DNA of 64,000 bases from an uncultured Desulfobacteraceae bacterium (lineage in GTDB: Bacteria; Desulfobacterota; Desulfobacteria; Desulfobacterales; UBA2174). Where the stretch lies: the NCBI GenBank assembly GCA_937982505.1, contig CALJLV010000084.1, positions 16,966-80,965 on the forward strand, in the 5' to 3' direction. Positions 35,384 to 44,236 of the stretch are shown here, piece after piece (position 1 is the first letter of the stretch; every line of letters starts with the position of its first letter). Made by a program: the position numbers and the translations under genes. The notes beneath the pieces were generated by a model. That model saw only the letters and a program-made list of their open reading frames with translations, was not told the origin of the DNA and did no database searches.

Positions 35384-36469
35384 ATGGCCAAGCGGAAAAG
35401 GGCGCAACCCGGCGTGAACACAGCGACCATCAAACCGGCAAGGATCCAACGCCTCCTGGTGCGCGCCACCAACTGGATCGGCGACGCGGTGATGACCACC
35501 CCGGCCATCCGGTCCATCCGCCGCGCCTTTCCAGGCGCCCGGATCACCCTTCTGGCCAAGCCCTGGGTGGTGCCCATCTTTGCCCACAGCCCGCACCTGG
35601 ACCGGTGTCTGGTCTATGACGTCCAGGGCCGCCACCGGGGGATTGCCGGCCGCTGGCGCCTGGTGCGTGACCTGCGCGCCGGACGATTCCAGGCCGCCAT
35701 CCTCCTGCAAAACGCCTTCGAAGCGGCCCTGATCACGGCCGCCGCCGGGATTCCGGTGCGCATCGGCTTCGATACCGACGGCCGCCGGCTCCTGCTCACC
35801 CATCCGCTGCGGCGGCCCCCCGGAATCCGAAAACGCCACCAGACCGAGTATTATCTGGCCATTTTAGCCGGGATCGGCCTGCCCGCCGGGGATGCCAGAC
35901 TCGAGATCCCCCTGGCCGAGGCGGACCGGCGGCGGGCCGTCCACCGCTTGACGGCTGCGGGCATTGCCCCCGGCGCGCCCCTGGTCGGCCTGAACCCCAG
36001 CGCCACCTTCGGACCGGCCAAGCAGTGGCCCGAGGAGCGGTATGCGGCCCTGGGCGACTGGATCGCCGAGCAGTATGGCGCTCGGGTCCTGGTCTTCGGC
36101 GGCCCGGGTGACCAGGCCCTTGGACAGCGCATCGCCGGTGCCATGCGCCGCCCCGCCGTGAGCCTGGCCGGCCGCACCGACCTGGCCGAGGCCATGGCCC
36201 TGATCGGCATGCTGGACCTTTTTGTCACCAACGATTCGGGCCTGATGCACGTGGCCGCGGCCCTGGACGTGCCCCAGATCGCCGTCTTCGGCTCCACCAA
36301 CCCGGTGACCACCGGCCCGCTGGCGCCCCGCAGCCGGGTGGTGCGCACCGACGTGGCCTGCAGCCCGTGCCTCAAACCCCATTGCCGCTACGGGCATCTG
36401 GACTGCATGCAACGCATCGGCGTCGAGCGCCTCCAGCGGGAAGTGGCCGCCATCCTCGGCCCCTCATGA
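35384..36469 (+). CDS. ADP-heptose--LPS heptosyltransferase II (GT9, WaaF-like)
   Basis: A 361-residue GT9 family protein. RLLVRATNWIGDAVMTTPAIRSIRRAFP (about residues 22-49) is the family N-terminus and is of the WaaF type; GLNPSATFGPAKQWPEERYA and VTNDSGLMHVAAALDVPQIAVFGSTNPVTTGP mark the donor site. It should add heptose to the inner LPS core. The 20-residue basic lead before the fold is unusual; a GTG at 35414 is an alternative start. It overlaps the next GT9 gene by four bases. Paralogues of differing specificity are possible. Confidence 0.87.
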   Translation: MAKRKRAQPGVNTATIKPARIQRLLVRATNWIGDAVMTTPAIRSIRRAFPGARITLLAKPWVVPIFAHSPHLDRCLVYDVQGRHRGIAGRWRLVRDLRAGRFQAAILLQNAFEAALITAAAGIPVRIGFDTDGRRLLLTHPLRRPPGIRKRHQTEYYLAILAGIGLPAGDARLEIPLAEADRRRAVHRLTAAGIAPGAPLVGLNPSATFGPAKQWPEERYAALGDWIAEQYGARVLVFGGPGDQALGQRIAGAMRRPAVSLAGRTDLAEAMALIGMLDLFVTNDSGLMHVAAALDVPQIAVFGSTNPVTTGPLAPRSRVVRTDVACSPCLKPHCRYGHLDCMQRIGVERLQREVAAILGPS

Positions 36470-37542
36470 AGATCCTGATCGTCAAGCTCAGCGCCATCGG
36501 CGACGTCATCCACACCCTGCCGGCCCTGTGCGCCCTGCGCCGGCACTGGCCCGGGGCCGTCATCGACTGGGTGGTGGAAGAGGCCGCCGCCGATCTGGTG
36601 CGGGGGCATGCGGACCTGGACCGGGTCATCGTTTCGCGCCGCAAGCGCTGGATCCGGGATTTGCGGCATCCTGGGCGGCGCAGGGGCGCGCTGGCGCAAA
36701 TCGATCGGTTCCTGGCCGAACTGCGGCTTGTCCGCTACGATCTGATCCTCGACTTTCAATCCCTGCTCAAGAGCGCTCTGGTGGTGGTTCTGGCCCGGGG
36801 CCGGCGCAAAGTCGGGTTCGGCCCCGGCCTGGAGCACATGGAGCACAGCTACCACGTGCTCACCGAAAAAATCTCCCCGCCCGGCATGGAAGTCCATGCC
36901 CTGAGGCGCAACCTGATGATGGTCCAGGCCCTGGGGGTCCCGGCGGGCGACGTCGTCTACCGCCTGCCGGTGGCCGAAAGCGACCGCCAGGCGGTGGATC
37001 GGATCTTGATCCAGGCCGGCCTGGACCCTGCCTGCCGCCCGGTGGCCATCAACCCGGTGGCCCAGTGGCCCACCAAGCTCTGGCCCGAGACGCGGTTCGC
37101 CGCCCTTGCCGACCACCTCGGGGACCGCTACAATGTGCCCCTGGTCTTCACCGGAGGGCCAGACGACACGGCCAGCGTGGGGCGTATCCTGGCGGCCATG
37201 CGGCGCCCGGCCGTCGACCTGAGCGGGCGCACCTCCTTGACACAGCTGGCCGGCCTCTACCGGCGGTCCCGGCTGGTGATCAGCACCGATACCGGGCCGA
37301 TGCACCTGGCCGCGGCGCTGGGAACCCCGGTGGTGGCCCTCTTCGGCCCCACGGCCCCCTGGCGCACCGGTCCCTTCGGTCCGGGACACCGCGTGGTGCG
37401 GGCGTCGGCGCCCTGCGCCCCGTGCTTCAAGCGCCGCTGTGACGTCGGCGGCTGCATGGCGCAGATTCCGGTGGCGGCGGTGCTGGACGCGGTGGACGGG
37501 ATCTTGAAACCCGAAACCTTGAATCTGGAACATGGAATCTGA
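36466..37542 (+). CDS. LPS heptosyltransferase I (GT9, WaaC-like)
   Basis: A 358-residue GT9 family protein. ILIVKLSAIGDVIHTLPALCALRR (residues 3-26) is the WaaC type of N-terminus, and AINPVAQWPTKLWPETRFAALADHL and STDTGPMHLAAALGTPVVALFGPTAPWRTGP are conserved. It should attach the first heptose to Kdo. The last residues (KPETLNLEHGI) are encoded by the 7-bp tandem repeat described separately and are unlikely to be part of the fold. ATGA couples it to the preceding heptosyltransferase gene. Confidence 0.87.
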   Translation: MKILIVKLSAIGDVIHTLPALCALRRHWPGAVIDWVVEEAAADLVRGHADLDRVIVSRRKRWIRDLRHPGRRRGALAQIDRFLAELRLVRYDLILDFQSLLKSALVVVLARGRRKVGFGPGLEHMEHSYHVLTEKISPPGMEVHALRRNLMMVQALGVPAGDVVYRLPVAESDRQAVDRILIQAGLDPACRPVAINPVAQWPTKLWPETRFAALADHLGDRYNVPLVFTGGPDDTASVGRILAAMRRPAVDLSGRTSLTQLAGLYRRSRLVISTDTGPMHLAAALGTPVVALFGPTAPWRTGPFGPGHRVVRASAPCAPCFKRRCDVGGCMAQIPVAAVLDAVDGILKPETLNLEHGI

Positions 37543-37579
37543 AACCTGGAACCTTGAATCCGGAACCTGAAGCCTGATG
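37503..37579 (+). repeat. Eleven-copy 7-bp tandem repeat across a stop and a start codon
   Basis: Reading in sevens from 37503 gives CTTGAAA, CCCGAAA, CCTTGAA, TCTGGAA, CATGGAA, TCTGAAA, CCTGGAA, CCTTGAA, TCCGGAA, CCTGAAG and CCTGATG. The array covers the end of the heptosyltransferase I gene, the 34-base gap and the first codon of the GT2 gene. Because seven is not a multiple of three, copy changes would alter the heptosyltransferase C-terminus and the leader of the next gene. Confidence 0.85.
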
Positions 37580-38392
37580 CGCCTATCGGTCATCGTCACC
37601 ACCTACAACCGGCCCGAAGCCCTGGAGCCGGTCATCCAGGGGCTTGGCCGCCAGAACCCGGCCCCCGACGAGGTGATCGTGGCCGACGACGGCTCCGGTC
37701 CCCGGACCGCCAGGCTGATCGAGACCCTGGCGGCTCGCCTGACTGTTCGGCTCGACCATGTCTGGCACCCGGACCAGGGCTTCCGGGCCGCCGCCATCCG
37801 CAACGCCGCCATCCGCCGCGCCCGGGGAGACTACCTCGTCTTTCTGGACGGCGACTGCATCCCGGGCCGCCATTTCATCGCCGACCATCGCCGCCTGGCC
37901 GAAAAGGGATGTTTTTTCCAGGGCGGCCGGGTGCTGGTGAGCCGCCGTCTCAGCGCGGGCTTCGACCTGCCCCGGTCCCGAAACCGCGGCCGGATCTGGC
38001 GCGACCTGATCCGCGGCGACCTGGGCAACGCCCACCACCTGCTCCGCCTGCCCGCCTGGCCGGCGCGGCGCTCCCGCCGCCTGGCGGGAATCCGAAGCTG
38101 CAACATGGGCATCTGGCGCGCGGACCTGGCGGCGGTCAACGGTTTTAACGAGGATTTCGTCGGCTGGGGTCGCGAGGACAGTGAACTGGCTGTGCGCCTG
38201 TTCCGCTTCGGGCTCTGCTGCAAGCGCCATCCGTTCATGGCCGCCTGTTTCCACCTCTGGCATCCGCAACACCCGCGGGACCGCCTGGCCCTCAACGACG
38301 CCCTGCTTCAGGCGGCCATGGAGCGGCCCGGGCATTCATGCCGCAACGGAATCGAGAAGCGGTGCCCGCCGCTCCCGGTTTCCCCCCGATGA
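37577..38392 (+). CDS. Family 2 glycosyltransferase with galactosyltransferase-type C-terminus
   Basis: A 271-residue GT-A enzyme. LSVIVTTYNRPEALEPVI (residues 3-20) opens the nucleotide-sugar site; FLDGDCIPG (near residue 91) is the DxD metal motif. SCNMGIWRADLAAVNGFNEDFVGWGREDSELAVRL (about residues 175-209) is the domain found in galactosyl- and N-acetylgalactosaminyl-type enzymes. It probably extends the LPS core; donor and acceptor are unknown. Its start codon forms part of the last unit of the 7-bp repeat, so translation may depend on repeat number. Confidence 0.88.
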   Translation: MRLSVIVTTYNRPEALEPVIQGLGRQNPAPDEVIVADDGSGPRTARLIETLAARLTVRLDHVWHPDQGFRAAAIRNAAIRRARGDYLVFLDGDCIPGRHFIADHRRLAEKGCFFQGGRVLVSRRLSAGFDLPRSRNRGRIWRDLIRGDLGNAHHLLRLPAWPARRSRRLAGIRSCNMGIWRADLAAVNGFNEDFVGWGREDSELAVRLFRFGLCCKRHPFMAACFHLWHPQHPRDRLALNDALLQAAMERPGHSCRNGIEKRCPPLPVSPR

Positions 38393-38402
38393 AGGATCGC
38401 CC

Positions 38403-39320
38403 ATGCCATTGTCCAGGGCCCTAACCCCCATGGTGCCCTTCACCCTTGCGATGATGGGCCGCTGCGGCCGGATCCCCCTGCCGGCGCTGCAGCGCGCCGG
38501 CCGCCGGCTGGGACGCCTGATCCTGCGCCTGGACCGGCGCCACCGCCGCATCGTGCTGCAGAACCTGCGCTTCGTCTTCGGCCAGGACCATCCCGCCGGC
38601 GATCTGGCGCGGATGGCCACGGGGGTCTTCGAAAGCCTGGGCCAGATCCCCCTGGAAGTCTGCTGGTCCCTGGGCCTGGATCCCCGGGAATGGAAGACCT
38701 ACTTCCGGATTTCCGGGCTGGAGCACTACCGCCAGGCCGCGGCCCAGGGCCGGGGGGTCCTGTGCCTGACGGCCCATTTCGGCAACTGGGAGCTCCTGCC
38801 CATCGTGGGCGCCATGGCCGAGGTACCCCTGCACGTGGTCTACCGCCCCCTGGACGCCCTGCTCCTCGACGACCTGGTGGGGCGCATCCGCCAGCGCTTC
38901 GGCGCCGTCCTGATTCCCAAAAAGCGCAGCATCTTCAAGATCCAGCGGGTGCTGCGCCGGGGAGAATGCATCGCCATTCTTCTGGACCAGAATGTAGACT
39001 GGTACGAAGGTGTCTTTGTCGACTTCCTGGGACACCGCGCCTGCACCAGCAAGGGGCTGGCGACCCTGTCGATTCTGTCCCGGGCGCCGGTGGTGCCCGT
39101 CTTTCTGGTGCGCGAGGGGGCCGGCTTCCATGCCCGCTTCGATCCGCCCCTGGACCCCATCGTCACCGGAGACCGGATCCGCGATCTGGAGGAGAACACC
39201 GCCCGCTACAACCAGGCCATCGCGGCCTGCGTGCGCCGCTACCCCGAGCAGTGGTTCTGGGTGCACCAGCGCTGGAAGACGCGCCCCTACCACCCGATTC
39301 CCCACCGGTCCGGGTCCTGA
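38403..39320 (+). CDS. Lipid A late acyltransferase (LpxL/HtrB family)
   Basis: A 305-residue lysophospholipid acyltransferase family protein. The catalytic His-acid motif HFGNWELL (near residue 126) and the substrate-binding YRPLDALLLD and ILLDQNVDWYEGVFVDFLG are visible. One N-terminal hydrophobic stretch anchors it to the inner membrane. Such enzymes add a secondary acyl chain to Kdo2-lipid IVA. Which chain or position cannot be predicted. The start at 38403 gives the family length; longer in-frame readings enter the previous gene. Confidence 0.9.
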   Translation: MPLSRALTPMVPFTLAMMGRCGRIPLPALQRAGRRLGRLILRLDRRHRRIVLQNLRFVFGQDHPAGDLARMATGVFESLGQIPLEVCWSLGLDPREWKTYFRISGLEHYRQAAAQGRGVLCLTAHFGNWELLPIVGAMAEVPLHVVYRPLDALLLDDLVGRIRQRFGAVLIPKKRSIFKIQRVLRRGECIAILLDQNVDWYEGVFVDFLGHRACTSKGLATLSILSRAPVVPVFLVREGAGFHARFDPPLDPIVTGDRIRDLEENTARYNQAIAACVRRYPEQWFWVHQRWKTRPYHPIPHRSGS

Positions 39321-39334
39321 AAGGGTTGTCCACC

Positions 39335-40126
39335 ATGCTGCCCCCCGCATATGTCCTGCACGTCAAGACCGGTTTCGAGGACCGGGAAGAGAGCATCCGG
39401 CGCCAGTTCGAGGCGCTGGGAATCGCCTTCGAATGGGTCCTGGATTTCGACATCCCCGAAATCGACCCGGCGGTCCTGGCGCGCTTCGGCAATCCCCAGC
39501 ATCGCCTGCGGCCCGACGAAATCTCCTGCTGCCTGAAACACCGGGCCGCCTGGGAGCGGATCATCCACTCCGGGGCCGGCGCCGGGCTGGTCCTGGAAGA
39601 CGACGTCCTGCTGGACCGCCACGCCTTCGGCCGCATCCTCGCCCTGGCCCTGGACGAGCTGGGCCGTCGGCACGGCGCTTCGGGGTGCATCTGCCTGGGC
39701 GACGGCTGCGCCCTGCACGTGCCTTGGACCCGGACCCGGCGCGGCACCCTTCTGTATCCGGCCGGCCTCATGCGCGCCTCGGACTCCTACTGGATCGACC
39801 GGCGCAGCGCCGCGGCGCTGCGCGCACGGGTCGACGCCCGGGGCTTTTGCCTGCCGGCCGACCATCTCATCGGCACCCTCCTCCAGGAGCTGGGAATCCC
39901 CCTTTTCTGGCTCGAGCCGACCATCGTCCACCAGGGATCCCACAGCGGAGTGTTCAAATCCACGATCCAGCGCGATGACGAGGGCCTGCTGAACAAGCAC
40001 CTCGAGTTCTGGATCAAGAAGATCCGGCGAAAATACATCTACCCGTTGCTGGGCATCGATCCGCGCTACAGGGGCGCGCCCGCGGCGGGCCAGGGCCCGG
40101 ATCCGGGCCCCTCCGAGGGCAAATGA
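39335..40126 (+). CDS. Family 25 glycosyltransferase (LPS core)
   Basis: A 263-residue GT25-type protein with YVLHVKTGFEDREESIRRQFEAL near the start, SCCLKHRAAWERII and the metal-binding LVLEDDVLLD (about residues 85-95), features shared with the LgtB/Lex1 group. A later STIQRDDEG may lie near the acceptor site. It probably adds a galactose-like sugar to the LPS core. The gene ends in an ATGA overlap with the O-antigen ligase gene. Confidence 0.85.
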   Translation: MLPPAYVLHVKTGFEDREESIRRQFEALGIAFEWVLDFDIPEIDPAVLARFGNPQHRLRPDEISCCLKHRAAWERIIHSGAGAGLVLEDDVLLDRHAFGRILALALDELGRRHGASGCICLGDGCALHVPWTRTRRGTLLYPAGLMRASDSYWIDRRSAAALRARVDARGFCLPADHLIGTLLQELGIPLFWLEPTIVHQGSHSGVFKSTIQRDDEGLLNKHLEFWIKKIRRKYIYPLLGIDPRYRGAPAAGQGPDPGPSEGK

Positions 40127-41382
40127 AAACCGCCGACGACAGGGCATCCGGCATGCCCCCAGCGATCTTTGGGGCCCCCCGCCGACTCGCCTGGATCAGG
40201 GTTCTGATCCTGCTGGAGTTTGTCGCCATCCTGGTCTCCACCTCCGCGGCGGTCCTCATCGAGGCGCTGATCTATCTGGTCCTGCTCACCTCGCCGGATC
40301 TGCTCCGGCGGCTCTGGGCCATCCGCCATCAGCCCATGATCCGCCTGACCCTGGCCTGGGTCCTGGTCCTGGCCGCCGGCTGCCTCTACACCATCGCTCC
40401 ACGGGAAGATCTGATCGACATCCTCTCGAGCTGGCGCAAGCTGCTGCTGCTGCCCATCGCGGCCGCCTGTTTCGGTGATCCGGCCTGGAAGCGACGCGCC
40501 ATGATCACCTTCCTGGCCGTTTTGTCCCTTCTGCTCTTCACCTCCTGCCTGACCTGGGCCCTGGGCCTCCAGGTGCACCGCTATCAGGAACAGGGAATCA
40601 TCGTCGCCAACCACGCCGCCCAGGGAATGGCGTTTGCGGTCTGCCTCCTGCTGGGGCTGGTCACGGCCCGAGAGAATCGCCACGACCGGCTCAAGAGATG
40701 CGCCTGTCTGCTGGCATCGGCCGTCGCCTTTTTGAACATCGCCTTCGTCACCCCGGGCCGGAGCGGGTATCTGGCCTTGATGGCCATCCTGGCGGCCTAC
40801 ATCTTGTTTTCCACCGCCGGGGCGAAAAAATACCGGGTCTTTCTGCTGATGGGCCTGGCTGTCGCCCTGGCGCTCAACTTTTCCCCCACCGCCAGGGAAC
40901 GCATCCAGCTGGGCCTCGCCGAAATCCAGAGCTATCGCGACAGCCCCCGCTTGACCTCCATGGGGGCCCGCATGGTCGCCTGGGAGACATCCCTGGACCT
41001 GGTGCGCCGCAAGCCGCTTGTCGGCTATGGCAGCGCGGCTTATGTGGAAGCCTACCGGAAGGCCGTCGCCGGTCGCAGCGGCTGGCAGGGGGAGGTCATC
41101 GAGGATCCGCACAACCAGTTTCTGCGCATCCTGGTGGAACACGGCCTGGTGGGACTCTGCGTTTTCCTGGGGTTCATCGGCGCGTTCTTTCGGCAGCCGG
41201 CGGGGCCGCCGTTTCGCACCCTGGGCCTGTGCGTTCTGCTCACCTGGTGTGCCACGAGCCTTTTCAGCTCCCATTTCACCACCTTCCTCGAAGGCCGTTT
41301 TCTCCTGCTCTGGCTGGGAATCTTCCTGAGCGGCAGCCCGCCAGCGCCGCAGGCCGCAGCAACGCTGGCCGCCAAGGGGTGA
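40123..41382 (+). CDS. O-antigen ligase family membrane protein (WaaL-like)
   Basis: A 419-residue polytopic protein with about ten to twelve hydrophobic segments and a large periplasmic loop (about residues 265-340). The Wzy_C-type signature surrounds FVTPGRSGYLALMAIL (about residues 205-220), and the loop includes EVIEDPHNQFLRILVEHGLVGL, the conserved His-containing motif of ligases. It should transfer finished polysaccharide from the lipid carrier to the LPS core in the periplasm. An O-antigen polymerase is the chief alternative, but the core-gene setting favours ligase. Confidence 0.85.
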   Translation: MKTADDRASGMPPAIFGAPRRLAWIRVLILLEFVAILVSTSAAVLIEALIYLVLLTSPDLLRRLWAIRHQPMIRLTLAWVLVLAAGCLYTIAPREDLIDILSSWRKLLLLPIAAACFGDPAWKRRAMITFLAVLSLLLFTSCLTWALGLQVHRYQEQGIIVANHAAQGMAFAVCLLLGLVTARENRHDRLKRCACLLASAVAFLNIAFVTPGRSGYLALMAILAAYILFSTAGAKKYRVFLLMGLAVALALNFSPTARERIQLGLAEIQSYRDSPRLTSMGARMVAWETSLDLVRRKPLVGYGSAAYVEAYRKAVAGRSGWQGEVIEDPHNQFLRILVEHGLVGLCVFLGFIGAFFRQPAGPPFRTLGLCVLLTWCATSLFSSHFTTFLEGRFLLLWLGIFLSGSPPAPQAAATLAAKG

Positions 41383-41386
41383 CCGC

Positions 41387-42184
41387 ATGTCTTCGGATCT
41401 GAGCATCTACCTTCGCACCGTGGGTTTGAGAGGCCTGATGGCCGCCCTGAGAGGCCGCCTCGGCGCAGGCAGCGTGCCGCTGCGGATGACCCGCCGGGAG
41501 ATCCGCCACCCCTTCTGGCTGAGGATTCCCTCCTCGGACGTCCCCACCTGCGAACAGGTCTTCGTCAACCGCGATTACGCCTTCGAGGTGGACCGGGCGC
41601 CGGCCTGCATCGTGGATGCCGGAGCCAATATCGGGCTGGCCACGATCTACTTCGCCAATCGCTTCCCCGAGGCGAGGATCATCGCCATCGAACCGGAACG
41701 GGACAATTTCGCCCTGCTCCAGGCCAACCTGGCCCCCTACCCCCGGGCGGTCCCCCTGCAGGCGGCCCTGTGGCACCGCAACGGGCAGATCCGCCTGATG
41801 GACCCGGGGCTGGGCAGCTGGGGCTTTACCACCGAGGCCATCGAGCAAGGCGTCAGCGGCCCTCATCAAACCCGCCACACCGTCCGGGCCGTCACCGTGG
41901 ATCGGATCCTGGAAGAATTCGACCTGGAACGGATCGACATCCTGAAGATCGATATCGAAGGCGCCGAGAAGGAGGTCTTTGGCGACAGTTCGGCCTGGAT
42001 CGACCGGGTCGATGCCATCATCATCGAACTGCACGAACGCTACAAGAAGGGATGCAACCGCAGCTTCTACTGCGGGTCGCCGGGTTTCGCCGGGGAATGG
42101 ACCCGCGGCGAAAACGTCTATCTGTCCCGGGGCAACCTCCGGCCGGCGGCCCGGGACGCTTCCAGCCGGTCCAGGCGGCGGTAG
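41387..42184 (+). CDS. FkbM family methyltransferase
   Basis: A 265-residue protein with a SAM-binding Rossmann fold: CIVDAGANIGLATIYFANRFPEARIIAIEPERDNFALL (about residues 75-112) carries the glycine-rich loop and acidic ribose-binding end. LDIEGAEKE-like is present as ILKIDIEGAEKEVF near residue 188. FkbM proteins often methylate sugar hydroxyls; at the end of an LPS block it may modify O-antigen or core. The last 67 bases overlap the oppositely directed kinase gene, so its C-terminal end may be non-essential. Confidence 0.85.
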   Translation: MSSDLSIYLRTVGLRGLMAALRGRLGAGSVPLRMTRREIRHPFWLRIPSSDVPTCEQVFVNRDYAFEVDRAPACIVDAGANIGLATIYFANRFPEARIIAIEPERDNFALLQANLAPYPRAVPLQAALWHRNGQIRLMDPGLGSWGFTTEAIEQGVSGPHQTRHTVRAVTVDRILEEFDLERIDILKIDIEGAEKEVFGDSSAWIDRVDAIIIELHERYKKGCNRSFYCGSPGFAGEWTRGENVYLSRGNLRPAARDASSRSRRR

Positions 42185-42858
42185 AAGCCCGCCTGGAGGC
42201 AGTCCGGGATGTTGTAGTGGATGTCCTTGCGCAGCCCGCGAAGATCCCGCCGCCGCACCCGGGACGACTGATACCAGCGGATCGGCCGCATATCGTCAAA
42301 ATCCAGCAGCCAGATCCGGTCTGCCGCGAAGATCAGGTTGGCCACCCGCACGTCGCCGTGAATCAGACCGAGGGCCTCGATTCTGATCACCAGGTCGACG
42401 ATGGCCGCCATCGCCTTGTCGATTTTCCGCCGGTCATGTTGGTGGCGCTGGAAATACCGATCCCCCCGCACCCCGTCCACGTATTCGTACAGGAAGTAGG
42501 AGGCCCCCCGAAGCGGGCCCAGGCGGGTCTCGACAAAGCCCACCGGCGGCGGCACCCGGATCTGGTGGGCGCCCAGCAGCCGCGCGTAGCGCCAGCTGCG
42601 GCTGGCGCGCGTGGGCCGGAAAAGCCGCTTGACGCGGTGCCAGGCCGATTTGTAGTTGTGCCGCTTGATGACCAGGCGGCGGCCGTCCACCGGTACCACC
42701 GCGATGGTGCTCTTGAAATTGGCCTGCAGACGGACGGCCTCCCGATCCTCCAGGTATCGGTCGGGCGCCTGCAGAACGTCCCAGAGCGCATCGGACAGAT
42801 AACGCCGGTCCACCTGGACATGGCGCCAGGGGCTTTTGTGGATGAAGATCCCGTCCAT
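42118..42858 (-). CDS. LPS core kinase family protein (WaaP/InaA-like)
   Basis: A 246-residue protein kinase-like fold of the lipopolysaccharide kinase group. Lys in LVIKRHNYKS (about residue 67) fits the ATP-binding lysine, HGDVRVANL (about residue 167) is the catalytic loop, and LLDFDDM (about 183) the metal-binding motif. The family phosphorylates core heptose or Kdo. It follows the GT4 gene by 12 bases on the minus strand and converges on, and overlaps, the FkbM gene. The last 25 residues are basic and lie in the overlap. Confidence 0.83.
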   Translation of the reverse strand: MDGIFIHKSPWRHVQVDRRYLSDALWDVLQAPDRYLEDREAVRLQANFKSTIAVVPVDGRRLVIKRHNYKSAWHRVKRLFRPTRASRSWRYARLLGAHQIRVPPPVGFVETRLGPLRGASYFLYEYVDGVRGDRYFQRHQHDRRKIDKAMAAIVDLVIRIEALGLIHGDVRVANLIFAADRIWLLDFDDMRPIRWYQSSRVRRRDLRGLRKDIHYNIPDCLQAGFYRRLDRLEASRAAGRRLPRDR

Positions 42859-42870
42859 GAACCCACCCCG

Positions 42871-43983
42871 TCAGCGCGCCGTTCTTTCCGAGACCATCTG
42901 CGCGTAGCAAGCCTCGTGGGCCGCCGTGATCCGTTCCCAGGTGTACCGCTCGGCCGTTTCCCGGGCCTTGCGCCCCACGTCCCGGCGCCGGTCCGCGGCC
43001 ACAAGCCATCGCAATAGCGGACCCAGCGTTTCGGGCGAATCCATCAGAAACCCGTTGATCCCGTCCTGGATGAGGCCGGCCACGCCGCTGTTGGCGCTGA
43101 CAATCGCGGGCAGGCCGCAGGCCATGGCCTCCAGAATGCTCATGCCGAAGGCCTCGGACCGCGAGGGCAGCACCACCACGTCGGCCGCCGCGTAGCAGGG
43201 CCGCACATCGGCGGCGAAACCCAGAAAGGAAACCCGGCGCTCAAGGCCGCGGCGCGCCGCCATGGCCCGGTAGCGGCGCAGGTGATCGCCGGTGCCCACC
43301 ACCAGCAGGCGCATCTCCTCCGAGATGGCCGCGATCAGGCGGTCCAGTCCTTTGCGCTGGAAGGCCGAACCCACAAAGAGCACCACCGGCTCCCGGGGTC
43401 CGATCCCCAGCCGGCGGCGAGCCTCTTCGCGCCGGGCGCGAACCCGATCCGGATGGAAGCGCCGGGTGTCCACCCCCGGCGGTATCACGCACATCCGCTC
43501 CCGGCGTCCATAACGCTCGCGCACGTCCCGGGCGATGCTTTCCGAGACCGCGATGAGCCACGGGACGCGCATCTGCCGGGCTTCCAGCCAGAGGTACCCC
43601 AGGCTCCTGGGGCTCAGGTACTGCTGATCGATCTTGCGCAGCCCGGTGTATCGCTCCATCCCCGAGCGGTAGGAAAAGCTGTGGAGGGTGACCAGATCCG
43701 TCCCGTAGTGGCGTTCGTGGGAGTGGACGACGTCGAAGGCCCCGCCGGGAATCTTGCGGCGGGTCTGGGCGATGAAGTTAAGGGTGCTCATCAGGTTGGA
43801 AAAGGCCATCCGTTGGGGCACCGCCTGGAAGGCCAGGTTCTCGAGCAGATCGGGATCGGCCCTGTAGGCGAAGACCGTGACCCGGTGCCCCTTGCGCACC
43901 AGCCCGCGGGCCACCTCCACCGCATAGATCTCCTTGCCACCCCAGAGGCCGAACCTTTTGACGCACACGGCAATATTCAGCAT
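42871..43983 (-). CDS. Family 4 glycosyltransferase (LPS biosynthesis)
   Basis: A 370-residue GT-B enzyme. The N-terminus IAVCVKRFGLWGGKEIYAVEVARGL includes the acceptor-side glycine loop, and the C-terminal domain shows VLFVGSAFQRKGLDRLIAAI and the donor-site EAFGMSILEAMACGLPAIVSANSGVAGLI (E-x7-E, about residues 280-308). It likely adds a core sugar of LPS, with the following kinase gene decorating the same core. The sugar cannot be stated. The gene pair is oriented opposite to the main block and divergent from the Trm112-type gene. Confidence 0.87.
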   Translation of the reverse strand: MLNIAVCVKRFGLWGGKEIYAVEVARGLVRKGHRVTVFAYRADPDLLENLAFQAVPQRMAFSNLMSTLNFIAQTRRKIPGGAFDVVHSHERHYGTDLVTLHSFSYRSGMERYTGLRKIDQQYLSPRSLGYLWLEARQMRVPWLIAVSESIARDVRERYGRRERMCVIPPGVDTRRFHPDRVRARREEARRRLGIGPREPVVLFVGSAFQRKGLDRLIAAISEEMRLLVVGTGDHLRRYRAMAARRGLERRVSFLGFAADVRPCYAAADVVVLPSRSEAFGMSILEAMACGLPAIVSANSGVAGLIQDGINGFLMDSPETLGPLLRWLVAADRRRDVGRKARETAERYTWERITAAHEACYAQMVSERTAR

Positions 43984-44164
43984 CGCCTCAGAACCGGGCC
44001 CTGGATCATCCCCGCCCCCCTTGACAGCCGTTCATGGCAGGGCGCCCCCCGGGGCCGCGCCTGTCGCGGCCCGGTTCCCGGTCTGCCCCCGCCGGCCGCT
44101 TCCGGCCCGACCATACTTGCCCGCCCCGCCCCCCGTCAAGGAGCGGCGAATTTCCGCGAACCTT

Positions 44165-44193
44165 TTGCATGCCGCCCTGGCCCGTGGTATGGT
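44165..44193 (+). promoter_or_regulatory. Candidate promoter of the Trm112-to-comF string
   Basis: TTGCAT (44165-44170) and TATGGT (44188-44193), 17 bases apart, lie about 44 bases before the first gene of the run. Spacing is ideal and both boxes are fair. Confidence 0.55.
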
Positions 44194-44236
44194 GGCCGGG
44201 TGACATCGCTGGCCCTATTTTCTTCAAGGAGCCCCC

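Noticed and set aside
37503..37579. Considered as a CRISPR-like or regulatory small repeat array
   Set aside because: Units are 7 bases with no spacers, so it is a simple tandem repeat rather than a CRISPR array.
44021..44026. TTGACA in the gap between the GT4 and Trm112-like genes
   Set aside because: No -10 follows at 16-18 bases on that strand.
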